From NCBI RefSeq assembly GCF_003703475.1, contig NZ_RDQM01000001.1, forward strand, positions 62,001 to 126,000: DNA of 64,000 nucleotides, read 5' to 3'. Below, piece after piece: positions 54,521 through 64,000 of the stretch (position 1 is the first letter of the stretch; each line of letters opens with the position of its first letter). The stretch comes from Allofranklinella schreckenbergeri (lineage in GTDB: Bacteria; Pseudomonadota; Gammaproteobacteria; Burkholderiales; Burkholderiaceae_C). Under the pieces are notes generated by a model. The model was given only the letters and a program-made list of their open reading frames with translations. It searched no databases and was not told the DNA's origin. A program made the translations under genes and the position numbers.

Positions 54521-56143
54521 CTACCCGCGCGCCCCCAGCAAAGCCCGCCGGTATTGGATGGCCTCGGCCACATGGGCCGGTGCGATGGGAATGGTGCCGG
54601 CAACCTCCGTGCCATCGGCCAAATCGGCAATCGTGCGGGCCACGCGCAACACGCGGTGCATGGCCCGGGCCGACCAGCCCATTTTCTCGGCCGCGCTTTG
54701 CATCAATTGGCGCGCCGCAGGCTCCAGCGGCGCAAAGCGCTCCAGTGCTTTGCCTTCGAGCAAATGGTTGGCGCAGCCCTGCCTCGCCTGCGCACGCTGG
54801 CGCGCCGCTTGCACGCGCTGCTGAATCGGGGCGCTGGCCTCACCCGGCGGCCCCTGCATCCACTCTTGCGGCGGCAGGGCCTGCACGTCGATATGAATGT
54901 CGATGCGATCGAGCAGCGGGCCGCTGATGCGCCCCTGGTAGCGCGCCACTTGATCGGGGGTGCAGCGGCAAGTGCGCGTGCGCGAGCCCCAATAGCCGCA
55001 AGGGCAAGGGTTCATCGCCGCAACAAGCTGGAAGCGGGCGGGAAATTGCGCCTGCCGTGCCGCCCGCGCGATGTGGATGGCGCCGGTTTCCAGCGGCTCG
55101 CGCAAGGCCTCCAGCGCCGCTTTGGGAAATTCGGGCAATTCATCCAGAAACAGAATGCCTTGGTGCGCCAATGAAATTTCGCCCGGGCGCGGGGGTGAGC
55201 CGCCCCCCACCAAAGCCACAGCGCTGGCGGTGTGGTGCGGGCTGCGCATGGGGCGGGCGTTCCAGCGCTCCCAGCGAAACTGCCCACCCAGGCTGGCCAT
55301 GGCGGCGCTTTGCAACGCTTGGGCGGGCTCCAGTGCGGGCAGCAACCCGGCCAAGCGCTGCGCGAGCATGGATTTGCCCGCGCCGGGCGGGCCGACCATC
55401 AGCACATGGTGCCCGCCTGCAGCCGCGATCTCCAACGCGCGGCGCGCGGCCAGTTGGCCTTTGACATCGGCCATATCGGGGTAGCTGGGCGGCGGCACGC
55501 CAGCGGCAGGCTTCAGGCGCGTCATGCCAGGCCCTTCCGCCCCGCCCGCCTCCGCATCCCCGGGCTGGGGGCGGAAAAAAGCCACCACATCCAGCAAATG
55601 CCGGGCGCGCCAGACCACGGCATCGGGCGCCAGCGCGGCCTCCTGCGCGCTGGCCGGGGGCAGTACCCATTGCAGCGGCGTGGCGTCTTGGGTTTGCGGC
55701 TCTGCACCAGGCCAGCCCGCCATGTCTGGCTGCGCCTGCGGATCGTCCGTTTGCGCGGCCAGCACCATCGGCAACGCACCGCGCACAGGCCGCAGCGCGC
55801 CGGAGAGCGACAGCTCGCCCGCAAAGGCGAAGCCTTCCAGCCGCGCCGCCTCGATTTGACCGCTGGCAGCCAGAATGCCCAGCGCAATGGGCAGATCGAA
55901 GCGGCCCGAGTCCTTGGGCAAATCGGCAGGCGCCAGATTGACGATGATGCGCTTGTTGGTCGGAAATTCCAGCCCGCTGTTGAGAATGGCCGAGCGCACA
56001 CGCTCGCGCGCCTCGCGCACCTCCACATCGGCCAAGCCCACCAGCGTGAAACTGGGCAGGCCATTGGCCAGGTGGACTTCCACGCTCACCGCCGGCGCTT
56101 GCAGCCCCAGCAAGGCGCGGCTATGCAGTTGGGCCAGTGCCAT
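54521..56143 (-). CDS. comM: ComM/YifB-type Mg-chelatase-like AAA+ ATPase
   Basis: ComM is a hexameric helicase that promotes branch migration during natural transformation; YifB is its widely distributed homologue. The 540-residue protein has the N-terminal Lon-like domain (VHLANGLPSFTLVGLAD), an insertion rich in Ala/Pro, the AAA+ core with Walker A MVGPPGAGKSMLAQRL, Walker B ILFLDELPEF, NPCPCGYWG with Cys residues, and the C-terminal region SARAMHRVLRVARTIADL. The start has a strong AGGAGG. It is divergent from the TPR-methyltransferase gene. Confidence 0.93.
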   Translation of the reverse strand: MALAQLHSRALLGLQAPAVSVEVHLANGLPSFTLVGLADVEVREARERVRSAILNSGLEFPTNKRIIVNLAPADLPKDSGRFDLPIALGILAASGQIEAARLEGFAFAGELSLSGALRPVRGALPMVLAAQTDDPQAQPDMAGWPGAEPQTQDATPLQWVLPPASAQEAALAPDAVVWRARHLLDVVAFFRPQPGDAEAGGAEGPGMTRLKPAAGVPPPSYPDMADVKGQLAARRALEIAAAGGHHVLMVGPPGAGKSMLAQRLAGLLPALEPAQALQSAAMASLGGQFRWERWNARPMRSPHHTASAVALVGGGSPPRPGEISLAHQGILFLDELPEFPKAALEALREPLETGAIHIARAARQAQFPARFQLVAAMNPCPCGYWGSRTRTCRCTPDQVARYQGRISGPLLDRIDIHIDVQALPPQEWMQGPPGEASAPIQQRVQAARQRAQARQGCANHLLEGKALERFAPLEPAARQLMQSAAEKMGWSARAMHRVLRVARTIADLADGTEVAGTIPIAPAHVAEAIQYRRALLGARG

Positions 56144-56219
56144 GTGTATGCCTCCTCAAAAATGCGAATTCCGACAAGCCTTCATAATGCGCCCCTTTTG
56201 CATCGCCCGCCCAAACTCC

Positions 56220-57545
56220 ATGGACACCAACACTACGCTGCAAGAGCGCATCAAAGCCAACGATCCCTACATCAACCAAGCCTACCAACTGCTGGCGCAG
56301 AACAAGACCAAGGAAGTCGCCACGCTGTTGAACCATGCGCAGCGCAACACCACCGACGACCCGCGCATTTACATGATCGGCGCCCAACTGGCCGAGCGCA
56401 CAGGCCGCTACGACGATGCCCTGCAAGCCCTGGAGCACGCGGTGGCGCTGACGCCGCAATGGTGGCCCGCGCAGTTGGAATATGGCTTGCTGCTGGCGCG
56501 GCTGGATAAATACACGCCCGCGCTGGAGCAGGCGGAAAAAATCTTCGCCCTGGAATCCACCGAACGCATGGCGCTGGCAGGCGTGATCGACATCGCCATC
56601 CGCTGCGGCGACCTGGGCAAAGCCGCGCAATACAACCGCCGCGCCCTGGAGGTATACCCCGACGACCCCGTGCTGGAGCTGAACCTGGCCCGCACCTTGC
56701 ACCACAGCGCCCAATACGAACAGGCCCTGCCCCTGTGGGATCGCCTGATCGAGCGCGACCCCGAAACCATCGCCGCCCGCTATGGCCGGCTGCACAGCTT
56801 GATGGCGCTGGGGCGGCTGGAACAGGCGCGCGCCGATGTCGAGCACCTGCTGCACATCGATCCGCAAAACCCGGTTTACCTGTACTACCAGCAAGTGGTC
56901 AATGGCCAGCCCCCCAAGACACAGCCGCCCGAGCTGGTGCGCGAGCTGTTCGACGCCATGACGCAAAACTACGATTTGCACATGGTGCGCCGCCTGCGCT
57001 ACGAACTGCCCAAGCTGATCGCGCAGCGCATCCTGGAAATCTTCCCCGAGCGGCAATTCAACCTCTTGGACCTGGGCTGCGGCACCGGCTTGCTGGGCCT
57101 GTACCTGGGCGCCATCAACGGCGCCATGGTGGGCGTGGATGTTTCCCGCGAGATGATGCAGCGCGCCTCCCTGCTGCGCGTGTACGACAAATTCCACAGC
57201 GTGGACCTGACCGACGCTGTGCGCGACACGCCCGCCAGCCTGTACGACATCGTCACCGCGCTGGATGTGTTCCCCTATATCGGCGATCTGTCGCCCATCA
57301 TTGGCAACGTCCACCGCATCCTGCAAAACGACGGGTTTTTCTTCTTCTCCACCGAGGCCGCCGCCGAAGCCCCCAACGGCTACGTCTTGCAGGCCAACGG
57401 GCGCTACGCACACAGCCGCAAATACCTTGAGCAACTGCTGGCCGATGCAGGCTTTGCCATGGCCACACTGGAAGAAAAAACCCTGCGTTTCGAGGCCGAC
57501 CAGCCCGTCAAAGGCTATGTCATCACGGCGCAAAAAGGCCACTAA
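56220..57545 (+). CDS. TPR-repeat class I methyltransferase
   Basis: The 441-residue protein combines an N-terminal half of tetratricopeptide repeats (about residues 15-220: YQLLAQNKTKEVATLL, RYDDALQALEHAVALTP and others) with a C-terminal SAM-dependent methyltransferase domain. Motif I is LLDLGCGTGLLGLYLGA near residue 285, followed by GVDVSREMMQRA and DIVTALDVFPYIGDL. The substrate is unknown; the repeats suggest a protein target. ATG 56220 (MDTNTTLQERIK) was chosen; the long upstream frame overlaps comM on the other strand and is not real. Confidence 0.88.
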   Translation: MDTNTTLQERIKANDPYINQAYQLLAQNKTKEVATLLNHAQRNTTDDPRIYMIGAQLAERTGRYDDALQALEHAVALTPQWWPAQLEYGLLLARLDKYTPALEQAEKIFALESTERMALAGVIDIAIRCGDLGKAAQYNRRALEVYPDDPVLELNLARTLHHSAQYEQALPLWDRLIERDPETIAARYGRLHSLMALGRLEQARADVEHLLHIDPQNPVYLYYQQVVNGQPPKTQPPELVRELFDAMTQNYDLHMVRRLRYELPKLIAQRILEIFPERQFNLLDLGCGTGLLGLYLGAINGAMVGVDVSREMMQRASLLRVYDKFHSVDLTDAVRDTPASLYDIVTALDVFPYIGDLSPIIGNVHRILQNDGFFFFSTEAAAEAPNGYVLQANGRYAHSRKYLEQLLADAGFAMATLEEKTLRFEADQPVKGYVITAQKGH

Positions 57546-57552
57546 GCACACA

Positions 57553-57641
57553 AAAATTACACAACAAAGGAAATAAAAAATTCAATTTCGGCAACACGAG
57601 CAATAAAAATTGAAATTTTTATTTCCTATTGATTGAAAAAA
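57553..57641 (+). repeat. TCGGCA palindromic element, copy R14
   Basis: Starts 8 nt after the methyltransferase stop. The arms are AAATTACACAACAAAGGAAA and, on the other strand, TTTTTCAATCAATAGGAAAT. The inner parts continue to pair (GGAAATAAAAA on both), giving one of the longest stems. The core is ATTTCGGCAACAC. Confidence 0.88.
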
Positions 57642-58074
57642 CGAAACACATCACAAACACTGGCGCACGCCAGTGCACCGCCCGTTATTACCCGACAAAA
57701 ATAATCAGGCTTCTGCTACAATCGCCGCCTTATACGAACTGAAGTCGCTTCAGCCAGAGCCAGCCCTGAACCGGCTGGCAGTTGACTGGACGTTGCGGCA
57801 TCCCCAAAAGGCCCGCACAAGCCCCTCCCGACGATGATTGCCCGCCGCCTGTTTTTTTGCGCGGTTGGCCTGCGCAAACAAAACTGCCTGCGTTATGCGC
57901 GCGAACGCCGTAGTGGAGGAGCGATAGCGCGACCCGCCTTCTCCCTGTGGGTGGACATGCGCATTGCACGGGGCGTTTGAGTCATTTCCGGGCAGGGCTG
58001 CATGCCAATGCATGTGCCGCATGCCTTCATCCAGAAATGGAATTGGTCGAACCCACAACGAAAGGAGCCGCATC
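57642..58074 (+). other. Long structured leader upstream of iscR
   Basis: No gene is supported here. An extended -10, TGCTACAAT, lies at 57715-57722 and could start a leader of about 345 nt. It contains several stems: CACTGGC/GCCAGTG (57658-57675, just upstream of that promoter), CTGAAG/CTTCAG, CCAGCC/GGCTGG and TTTGCGC/GCGCAAA. I find no IscR-type operator by eye. It may be a regulated leader or hold a separate small RNA. Confidence 0.4.
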
Positions 58075-58599
58075 ATGCGCTTGACTACCAAAGGGCGTTT
58101 TGCCGTCACCGCCATGATTGACTTGGCCCTGCGCGAAGGCAGCGGCCCCGTCACTCTGGCTGCCATCAGCCAGCGCCAGCAAATTTCCCTGTCCTATCTG
58201 GAGCAATTGTTCGGCAAACTGCGCCGCCACCAGCTCGTGGAATCCACCCGCGGCCCAGGCGGTGGCTACACACTCGCGCGCAAGGCGGAGGACATCACGG
58301 TAGCCGACATCATCGTCTCCGTCGATGAGCCTATCGACGCCACCCACTGCGGCGGCAAGGAAAACTGCCTGGGCGAAGGCATCCGCTGCATGACCCACGA
58401 TTTGTGGACGGCGCTCAACCAGCGCATGGTGGAATTTCTCGACTCCATCACCCTGAAAAAACTGGTTGACGAGCAAATTGCCAAAGGCATCCAGGTGGAG
58501 GAGCGCAGCCCTGTGCGTCGTGCCATTTCTTCGGCGCCTGTGGTCAAGCCCATTCGCGTCAACGCCCCCAACTCCGTTTTTGCCCTGGGCAAGCCCTGA
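58075..58599 (+). CDS. iscR: Iron-sulfur cluster regulator IscR
   Basis: IscR is an Rrf2-type repressor that binds a [2Fe-2S] cluster and represses the isc operon when clusters are plentiful. The 174-residue protein has MRLTTKGRFAVTAMIDLAL, the winged helix with ISLSYLEQLFGKLRRHQLVESTRGPGGGY, and the cluster ligands in HCGGKENCLGEGIRCMTH (Cys92, Cys98, Cys105). The longer frame to 57964 is unlikely since AAAGGAG precedes ATG 58075. It is first in the isc cluster. Confidence 0.97.
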   Translation: MRLTTKGRFAVTAMIDLALREGSGPVTLAAISQRQQISLSYLEQLFGKLRRHQLVESTRGPGGGYTLARKAEDITVADIIVSVDEPIDATHCGGKENCLGEGIRCMTHDLWTALNQRMVEFLDSITLKKLVDEQIAKGIQVEERSPVRRAISSAPVVKPIRVNAPNSVFALGKP

Positions 58600-58632
58600 C
58601 ATACCGCCAATCGAACCCAAACCCACCCCACC

Positions 58633-59847
58633 ATGACACCCCATTTCCCCATCTATCTCGACTACGGCGCGACCACGCCTGTGGATCCTCGCGTCGTCGA
58701 AGCCATGATTCCCTGGCTTTCCGAACACTTCGGCAACGCCGCCAGCCGCAGCCATGCCTGGGGCTGGGAGGCCGAAGCCGCCATTGAGAAAGCCCGCCAG
58801 CAAGTGGCCGATTTGATCGGCGCCGATCCGCGCGAAATTGTCTGGACCAGCGGCGCCACCGAATCCGACAACCTCGCCATCAAAGGCGCCGCCCACTTTT
58901 ACCAAGGCAAGGGCAAGCACCTCATCACCGTCAAAACCGAGCACAAAGCCGTGCTCGACACCATGCGCGAGATGGAGCGCCAGGGCTTTGAAGTCACTTA
59001 TCTCGACGTGCAGGAAGACGGCCTGCTGGATCTGGCCAAGCTCGAAGCCGCCATGCGCCCGGACACCACCCTCGTCAGCGTCATGGCCGTCAACAACGAA
59101 ATCGGCGTGGTGCAAGACCTCAACGCCATCGGCCAGATGTGCCGCCAGCGCGGCATCATCTTCCACGTCGATGCCGCCCAGGCCACCGGCAAGATTGCGC
59201 TGGACATGCGCACCATGCCCATCGACCTGATGAGCCTGGCCTCGCACAAATCCTACGGCCCCAAAGGCATTGGCGCGCTGTATGTGCGCCGCAAACCGCG
59301 TGTGCGCATTGAGGCGCAAATCCACGGCGGCGGCCACGAGCGCGGCATGCGCTCGGGCACCTTGCCCACCCACCAAATCGTCGGCATGGGCGAGGCCTAC
59401 CGCATCGCCCGCGAGGAGATGGACAAAGACCGCGAACACGCCGCCCGCCTGCAAAAGCGCCTGCTCGATGGCCTGAGCGACATCGAGCAAGTCTTCGTCA
59501 ACGGCAGCCTGGAGCAGCGCGTGCCCCACAACCTCAACATCAGCTTCAACTATGTCGAGGGCGAGTCGCTCATCATGGGCATCAAAGGCATTGCCGTCTC
59601 CTCCGGCTCGGCCTGCACCTCGGCCAGCCTGGAGCCCAGCTATGTGCTGCGCGCCCTAGGCCGCAGCGATGAGCTGGCCCACAGCAGCCTGCGCATGACC
59701 TTTGGCCGCTTCACCACGGAGGAGGAAGTCGATTACGCCATCCAAACCATCCGTGAAAACGTCACCCGCCTGCGCGAACTCAGCCCGCTGTGGGAGATGT
59801 ACAAGGACGGCGTCGATCTCAGCACCATCCAGTGGGCAGCGCATTGA
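58633..59847 (+). CDS. iscS: Cysteine desulfurase IscS
   Basis: IscS takes sulfur from cysteine and passes it to IscU and to tRNA thiolation enzymes. The 404-residue PLP enzyme has [15 protein letters not shown], the PLP lysine in [16 protein letters not shown] and the mobile loop cysteine in [21 protein letters not shown]. Length matches E. coli IscS. It follows iscR by 33 nt and precedes iscU by 96 nt. Confidence 0.97.
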   Translation: MTPHFPIYLDYGATTPVDPRVVEAMIPWLSEHFGNAASRSHAWGWEAEAAIEKARQQVADLIGADPREIVWTSGATESDNLAIKGAAHFYQGKGKHLITVKTEHKAVLDTMREMERQGFEVTYLDVQEDGLLDLAKLEAAMRPDTTLVSVMAVNNEIGVVQDLNAIGQMCRQRGIIFHVDAAQATGKIALDMRTMPIDLMSLASHKSYGPKGIGALYVRRKPRVRIEAQIHGGGHERGMRSGTLPTHQIVGMGEAYRIAREEMDKDREHAARLQKRLLDGLSDIEQVFVNGSLEQRVPHNLNISFNYVEGESLIMGIKGIAVSSGSACTSASLEPSYVLRALGRSDELAHSSLRMTFGRFTTEEEVDYAIQTIRENVTRLRELSPLWEMYKDGVDLSTIQWAAH

Positions 59848-59943
59848 TCCCGCTGCCCACCTGACCCGCTCCCCCCCTGTTTCCCATCAAAAAACGCTGG
59901 CCTCCTTTCGCAACGCCAGCAACCAGCCCCATAAGGAACCGTC

Positions 59944-60330
59944 ATGGCCTATTCAGACAAAGTCATCGACCACTATGAAAACCCGCGCAACGTCGGCTCC
60001 TTCGACAAGGACGATGCTACTGTGGGCACCGGCATGGTCGGCGCGCCCGCTTGCGGCGACGTCATGCGCCTGCAAATCAAGGTCAACCCCGCCACCGGCG
60101 TGATTGAAGACGCGCGCTTCAAAACCTACGGCTGCGGCTCGGCCATTGCCTCCTCCTCGCTGGTGACGGAGTGGGTCAAAGGCAAAACGCTGGATGAGGC
60201 CGAAGCGCTGAAAAACAGCGTCATCGCCGAAGAACTGGCGCTGCCGCCCGTGAAAGTGCACTGCTCCATCCTGGCCGAAGACGCGATCAAGGCCGCCGTG
60301 GAGGACTACAAGAAAAAGCACGCCTCCTGA
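59944..60330 (+). CDS. iscU: Iron-sulfur cluster scaffold IscU
   Basis: IscU is where [2Fe-2S] clusters are built before transfer by HscA/HscB. The 128-residue protein has the three ligand cysteines Cys37 (GAPACGDV), Cys64 (TYGCGSA) and Cys107 (KVHCSIL), and the HscA recognition motif LPPVK. AAGGAAC precedes the ATG. In place of iscA, a cupin gene follows directly. Confidence 0.97.
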   Translation: MAYSDKVIDHYENPRNVGSFDKDDATVGTGMVGAPACGDVMRLQIKVNPATGVIEDARFKTYGCGSAIASSSLVTEWVKGKTLDEAEALKNSVIAEELALPPVKVHCSILAEDAIKAAVEDYKKKHAS

Positions 60331-60351
60331 TTTTCCCCGCGCCCCGTTCTC

Positions 60352-60678
60352 ATGGCACTGCCTCACGCCCAGCCCGGCCAGCCCGTTGACGTGCGCCCGT
60401 ACGGCGCAGACATCGCGGCGGCCCAGTCCGTCGCCCTGTTCAAATCCAGCGGGCTGGAAGTGATGCGCCTGGTCTTGCCGGCCGGGCGCCACATGCCCGC
60501 GCATCAAGTGGCAGGCGAGATCACCATCCACTGCCTGGAGGGCAGCGTGCAGGTGCATTTGAGCGATACGCCTGCGGCACTGCTGCCAGCCGGACACTTG
60601 CTATACGTGCCCGGCGGCGTGCCGCACGCGCTGACAGCCTTGCAACCCAGCTCCGTGCTCGTCACCCTGGCGCTTTGA
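60352..60678 (+). CDS. Small cupin-domain protein inside the isc cluster
   Basis: The 108-residue protein is a single cupin barrel: [21 protein letters not shown] for cupin motif 1 with two His residues, [15 protein letters not shown], and [14 protein letters not shown] for motif 2 with a third His. Single-domain cupins of this size bind metals or small ligands; function here is unknown. It sits 21 nt after iscU and 26 nt before iscA on the same strand, so it is almost certainly co-transcribed with them. This is not a standard isc gene. Confidence 0.82.
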   Translation: MALPHAQPGQPVDVRPYGADIAAAQSVALFKSSGLEVMRLVLPAGRHMPAHQVAGEITIHCLEGSVQVHLSDTPAALLPAGHLLYVPGGVPHALTALQPSSVLVTLAL

Positions 60679-60704
60679 AGTCTTTCCACCGTCACATCTA
60701 TCCC

Positions 60705-61028
60705 ATGGCCGTAACACTCACCGAAGCCGCAGCGCGGCATGTCAGCAAATACCTCGCCAAGCGCGGCAAAGGCATTGGCGTGCGCCTGGGCGTGAAAACC
60801 ACCGGCTGCTCGGGCCTGTCCTACAAGCTGGAATACGTGGATGAAATCGCCCCCGAAGACCAGCTTTTCGAGCAGCACGGCGTCAAGCTCATGGTCGATC
60901 CCAAAAGCCTGGCCTACATCGACGGCACGGAGCTGGACTACGTGCGCGAAGGGCTCAATGAGGGGTTCAAATTCAACAACCCCAAGGAGCGTGATCGCTG
61001 CGGCTGTGGCGAGTCCTTTCGTGTGTAA
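60705..61028 (+). CDS. iscA: Iron-sulfur assembly protein IscA
   Basis: IscA is an A-type carrier that helps make or deliver clusters. The 107-residue protein has the three conserved cysteines in TTGCSGLSY and DRCGCGESF near the C terminus. ATG 60705 ([13 protein letters not shown]) matches the family; the frame extends back to 60675 but overlaps the cupin stop. Repeat R15 follows 75 nt after the stop, inside the cluster. Confidence 0.96.
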   Translation: MAVTLTEAAARHVSKYLAKRGKGIGVRLGVKTTGCSGLSYKLEYVDEIAPEDQLFEQHGVKLMVDPKSLAYIDGTELDYVREGLNEGFKFNNPKERDRCGCGESFRV

Positions 61029-61102
61029 GCCGCACGCACTCCCTCACAGCGGGCGGCACATGCCGCCCGTTTCGTTGCTTGCACGGCTCGCCTCAACCCC
61101 AT

Positions 61103-61194
61103 TTTTTACAAATCAAAGGAAATACAAAAAAAACCGTTTCGGCAACACAGGAAACAAAACTTCAATTTATTGTTGAACATTGATTTATAAAACC
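61103..61194 (+). repeat. TCGGCA palindromic element, copy R15 (inside the isc cluster)
   Basis: The arms are TTTACAAATCAAAGGAAATA and, on the other strand, GGTTTTATAAATCAATGTTC; the core is GTTTCGGCAACAC. It ends 5 nt before the hscB ATG, so the sequence where a ribosome binding site would lie is the right arm of the repeat, which has no purine-rich match. Confidence 0.86.
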
Positions 61195-61199
61195 AAGCC

Positions 61200-61715
61200 A
61201 TGCCTCTACAATCCACCGATTTTGAACTCTTCGACCTGCCCGCCCGCTACAGCCAGGATCTGGCCGTGCTGGATGCGCGCTGGAAGGCCTTGCAGCGCCA
61301 GGCCCACCCCGACAAATTCGCCGCCGAAGGCCCTGCCGCCCAGCGCGTGGCCGCGCAATGGTCGGCGCGCATCAACGAGGCCTACCGCCGCCTGAAAGAC
61401 CCGCTGCAACGCGCCGCCTATCTGTGCGAGCTGAACGGCGCCCCCATCAACGCAGAGAACAACACCGCCATGCCCGCGGCCTTTCTCATGCAGCAAATGC
61501 AATTGCGCGAGCAGGCCGATGAGGCTCGAAGCCCCGCCGATTTCGACGCCCTCGAGGCGCTTGCACGCCAAATGCAGCGCGACATGCAGCGCACGCTGGA
61601 GCAGCAAATCGACGTCGCGCAGGACTGGGCCGCCGCCGCCCAAAGCGTGCGGGCGTTGATGTTCTTGCACAAGCTCGGCGATGACATCGATCGGCGCCGC
61701 GACGCGCACGCCTGA
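61200..61715 (+). CDS. hscB: Co-chaperone HscB
   Basis: HscB is the J-protein that brings IscU to HscA. The 171-residue protein has a J domain with HPD at residues 36-38 (QAHPDKF) and a C-terminal helical domain that binds IscU. The start ATG lies 5 nt beyond repeat R15 and lacks a visible ribosome binding site. It is followed by lrgA after 29 nt rather than by hscA. Confidence 0.95.
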   Translation: MPLQSTDFELFDLPARYSQDLAVLDARWKALQRQAHPDKFAAEGPAAQRVAAQWSARINEAYRRLKDPLQRAAYLCELNGAPINAENNTAMPAAFLMQQMQLREQADEARSPADFDALEALARQMQRDMQRTLEQQIDVAQDWAAAAQSVRALMFLHKLGDDIDRRRDAHA

Positions 61716-61744
61716 GATTGGCCGAGACTGCCCCCCTTCATCCC

Positions 61745-62107
61745 ATGCAAGCTCTGCAAGGCTTCACCCTGATACTGCTGATGCAAGCCATTGGCGAGGG
61801 CATCGTGCGCCTGCTGCACCTGCCCTTGCCCGGCCCCGTCGTCGGCATGGCCTTGCTGCTGCTGGCGCTGAGCTGGCCGCCCATGCGCGCGCCGGTGCAG
61901 GCCTGCGCGGATTTTTTGCTCTCCCACATGGCGCTGCTGTTTGTGCCCATCAGCGTTGGCGTCATCAGCCAGTTGCCCCTGTTGCAGCAATACGGCGTGC
62001 GCATCGCCATCGTGTTGCTGGTCTCCACCGTCGCCGGGCTGGCCGTCACAGCCTGGTTCATGCAGGCGCTCATGCAAAGACAGACGAAGGGCCCCGCCGA
62101 TGAATGA
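61745..62107 (+). CDS. lrgA: CidA/LrgA family holin-like membrane protein
   Basis: The 120-residue protein has four hydrophobic segments and the CidA/LrgA core LLHLPLPGPVVGMALLLLAL. Family members are described as holin-like or as part of a transporter for small carboxylates with LrgB. ATG 61745 (MQALQGFTLILLMQ) is used; a TTG at 61718 would add nine residues. The gene lies within the isc cluster between hscB and hscA. Its stop overlaps the lrgB start by 8 nt. Confidence 0.88.
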   Translation: MQALQGFTLILLMQAIGEGIVRLLHLPLPGPVVGMALLLLALSWPPMRAPVQACADFLLSHMALLFVPISVGVISQLPLLQQYGVRIAIVLLVSTVAGLAVTAWFMQALMQRQTKGPADE

Positions 62108-62822
62108 CTTTGCGGCCTTTTTCACCTACCTCTCCAGCACCCCGCTGTTCGGGCTGACGGCCACCCTGGGCGCTTACGTGCTGGCCAGCGCCGTCTATCA
62201 GCGCCTGCACGCCAACCCCTGGGCCAATCCGGTGCTGTGGTCGGTCGTGCTGCTGATTGCGCTGCTGCTGGCCACCGGCATGCCTTACGAGCAGTATTTT
62301 TCCGGCGCGCAATTCATCCACTTCTTGCTCGGCCCGGCCGTCGTCGCCCTGGCCTGGCCGCTTTGGCTGCGCCGCCACATCATGGCCCGGCATCTGAAAA
62401 CCCTGCTGCTGGCGGCGCTGATGGGCCTGCTCTCGGGCTGCGGCCTGGCCGTGCTGCTGGGCTGGGCGCTGGGCCTGCCGCCCGATGTGCTGCGCTCACT
62501 GGCTGCCAAGGCCATTACCGCGCCCGTGGCGATGGGCATTGCCCAGGCCATCGGTGGCCTGCCCGAGCTGGCGGCCATTGTCGTGCTCATCACCGGGCTG
62601 CTGGGCGCCATCGTCGGGCAATACGTGTTCAAAATTGCCCGCGTGCGCCCCTGGGCCGTGCGTGGCTTTGCCCTGGGCGCGCAATCGCATGGCATCGGCA
62701 CCGCCCGCGCCCTCAACGTCAACGCCGAAGCGGGCGCTTTTGCCGGCCTGGCCCTGGGCCTGCAAGCCCTGCTGGGCGCCGTGCTCATCCCTTTGGCCGC
62801 GGCCCTGCTGCGCATGTTTTGA
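62100..62822 (+). CDS. lrgB: LrgB/CidB family membrane protein
   Basis: The 240-residue protein has six or seven hydrophobic segments and the LrgB signatures [34 protein letters not shown] and [12 protein letters not shown]. LrgB works with LrgA, proposed as antiholin-like in Staphylococcus and as a glycolate or pyruvate carrier elsewhere. It overlaps lrgA by 8 nt and is 37 nt from hscA, which continues the isc cluster. Confidence 0.9.
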   Translation: MNDFAAFFTYLSSTPLFGLTATLGAYVLASAVYQRLHANPWANPVLWSVVLLIALLLATGMPYEQYFSGAQFIHFLLGPAVVALAWPLWLRRHIMARHLKTLLLAALMGLLSGCGLAVLLGWALGLPPDVLRSLAAKAITAPVAMGIAQAIGGLPELAAIVVLITGLLGAIVGQYVFKIARVRPWAVRGFALGAQSHGIGTARALNVNAEAGAFAGLALGLQALLGAVLIPLAAALLRMF

Positions 62823-62859
62823 AAGCATGCCAGCACGCCGCCCCTTACAGAGACACTCC

Positions 62860-64000
<1,141 letters not shown>

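Noticed and set aside
57730-58020. 6S RNA, RNase P RNA or tmRNA in the iscR leader
   Set aside because: I compared remembered consensus features of each; none of the conserved motifs is present, so I left the region as an unexplained leader.

Overview
This 64 kb window is chromosomal core DNA of a betaproteobacterium, most likely order Burkholderiales and close to the Comamonadaceae. The evidence is gene order: rnc-DUF4845-lepB-lepA, gmk-rpoZ-spoT, accB-accC-prmA-DUF3426, pstSCAB-phoU-phoB, recA-recX and an isc cluster are all arranged as in that order. The double-length UvrA and the TctA/TctB carrier also fit. There is no phage, plasmid, CRISPR array, rRNA or tRNA gene that I can see. Most of the window is GC-rich (57% and 73% in two lines counted by hand), but roughly the first 6 kb is nearer 45-50%.

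Layout. 1-7.2 kb, minus strand: RNase III (cut by the window edge), a pilin-like DUF4845 protein, signal peptidase I, EF4/LepA, SpoT, RNA polymerase omega and guanylate kinase. 7.4-18 kb: a small unknown protein, a 1992-residue tandem UvrA, ApaH, an H-NS-type protein, a CDF metal exporter and HemE. 18-23.3 kb, plus strand: an MscK-type mechanosensitive channel and PepP. 23.4-36 kb, minus strand: O-antigen ligase, a double GT2 glycosyltransferase, a CHCC zinc finger protein, a membrane protein, a PfkB kinase, DUF3426, PrmA, AccC, AccB, a hydroxyacid reductase and LysRS. 36.2-41.8 kb: phoB-phoU-pstBACS behind a clear Pho box. 41.9-46.8 kb: NrdR, GlyA, a lytic transglycosylase, DnaQ and an NlpC/P60 hydrolase. 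47-52 kb, plus strand: isochorismatase-like hydrolase, TctB, TctA, an SDR and an HCCA isomerase. 52-57.5 kb: MarR, RecA, RecX, ComM and a TPR-methyltransferase. 58-64 kb: iscR-S-U, a cupin, iscA, hscB, lrgA, lrgB and hscA (cut by the edge).

The most unusual signal is a family of about 80-bp AT-rich interspersed palindromes, present 15 times in 64 kb. A copy counted by hand is about 28% GC. Each has terminal inverted arms resembling TTACAAATCAAAAGGAAA and an asymmetric core, TTTCGGCA. In several copies the two arms share copy-specific changes, as expected of an element that folds on itself. Fourteen of fifteen sit downstream of at least one gene, often within 10 nt of a stop codon. One supplies the last codons of the O-antigen ligase and another lies 5 nt from the hscB start codon. 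I do not recognise the family.

Other points of interest: a SpoT whose hydrolase site is intact but whose synthetase motifs are eroded; intrinsic terminators just in front of spoT, lepA, lysS and tctB; a 20-bp hairpin between pstS and pstC; phoB without phoR beside it; a cupin gene and an lrgAB pair inside the isc cluster; a possible small-RNA locus next to dnaQ; and a palindromic operator candidate between marR and recA.
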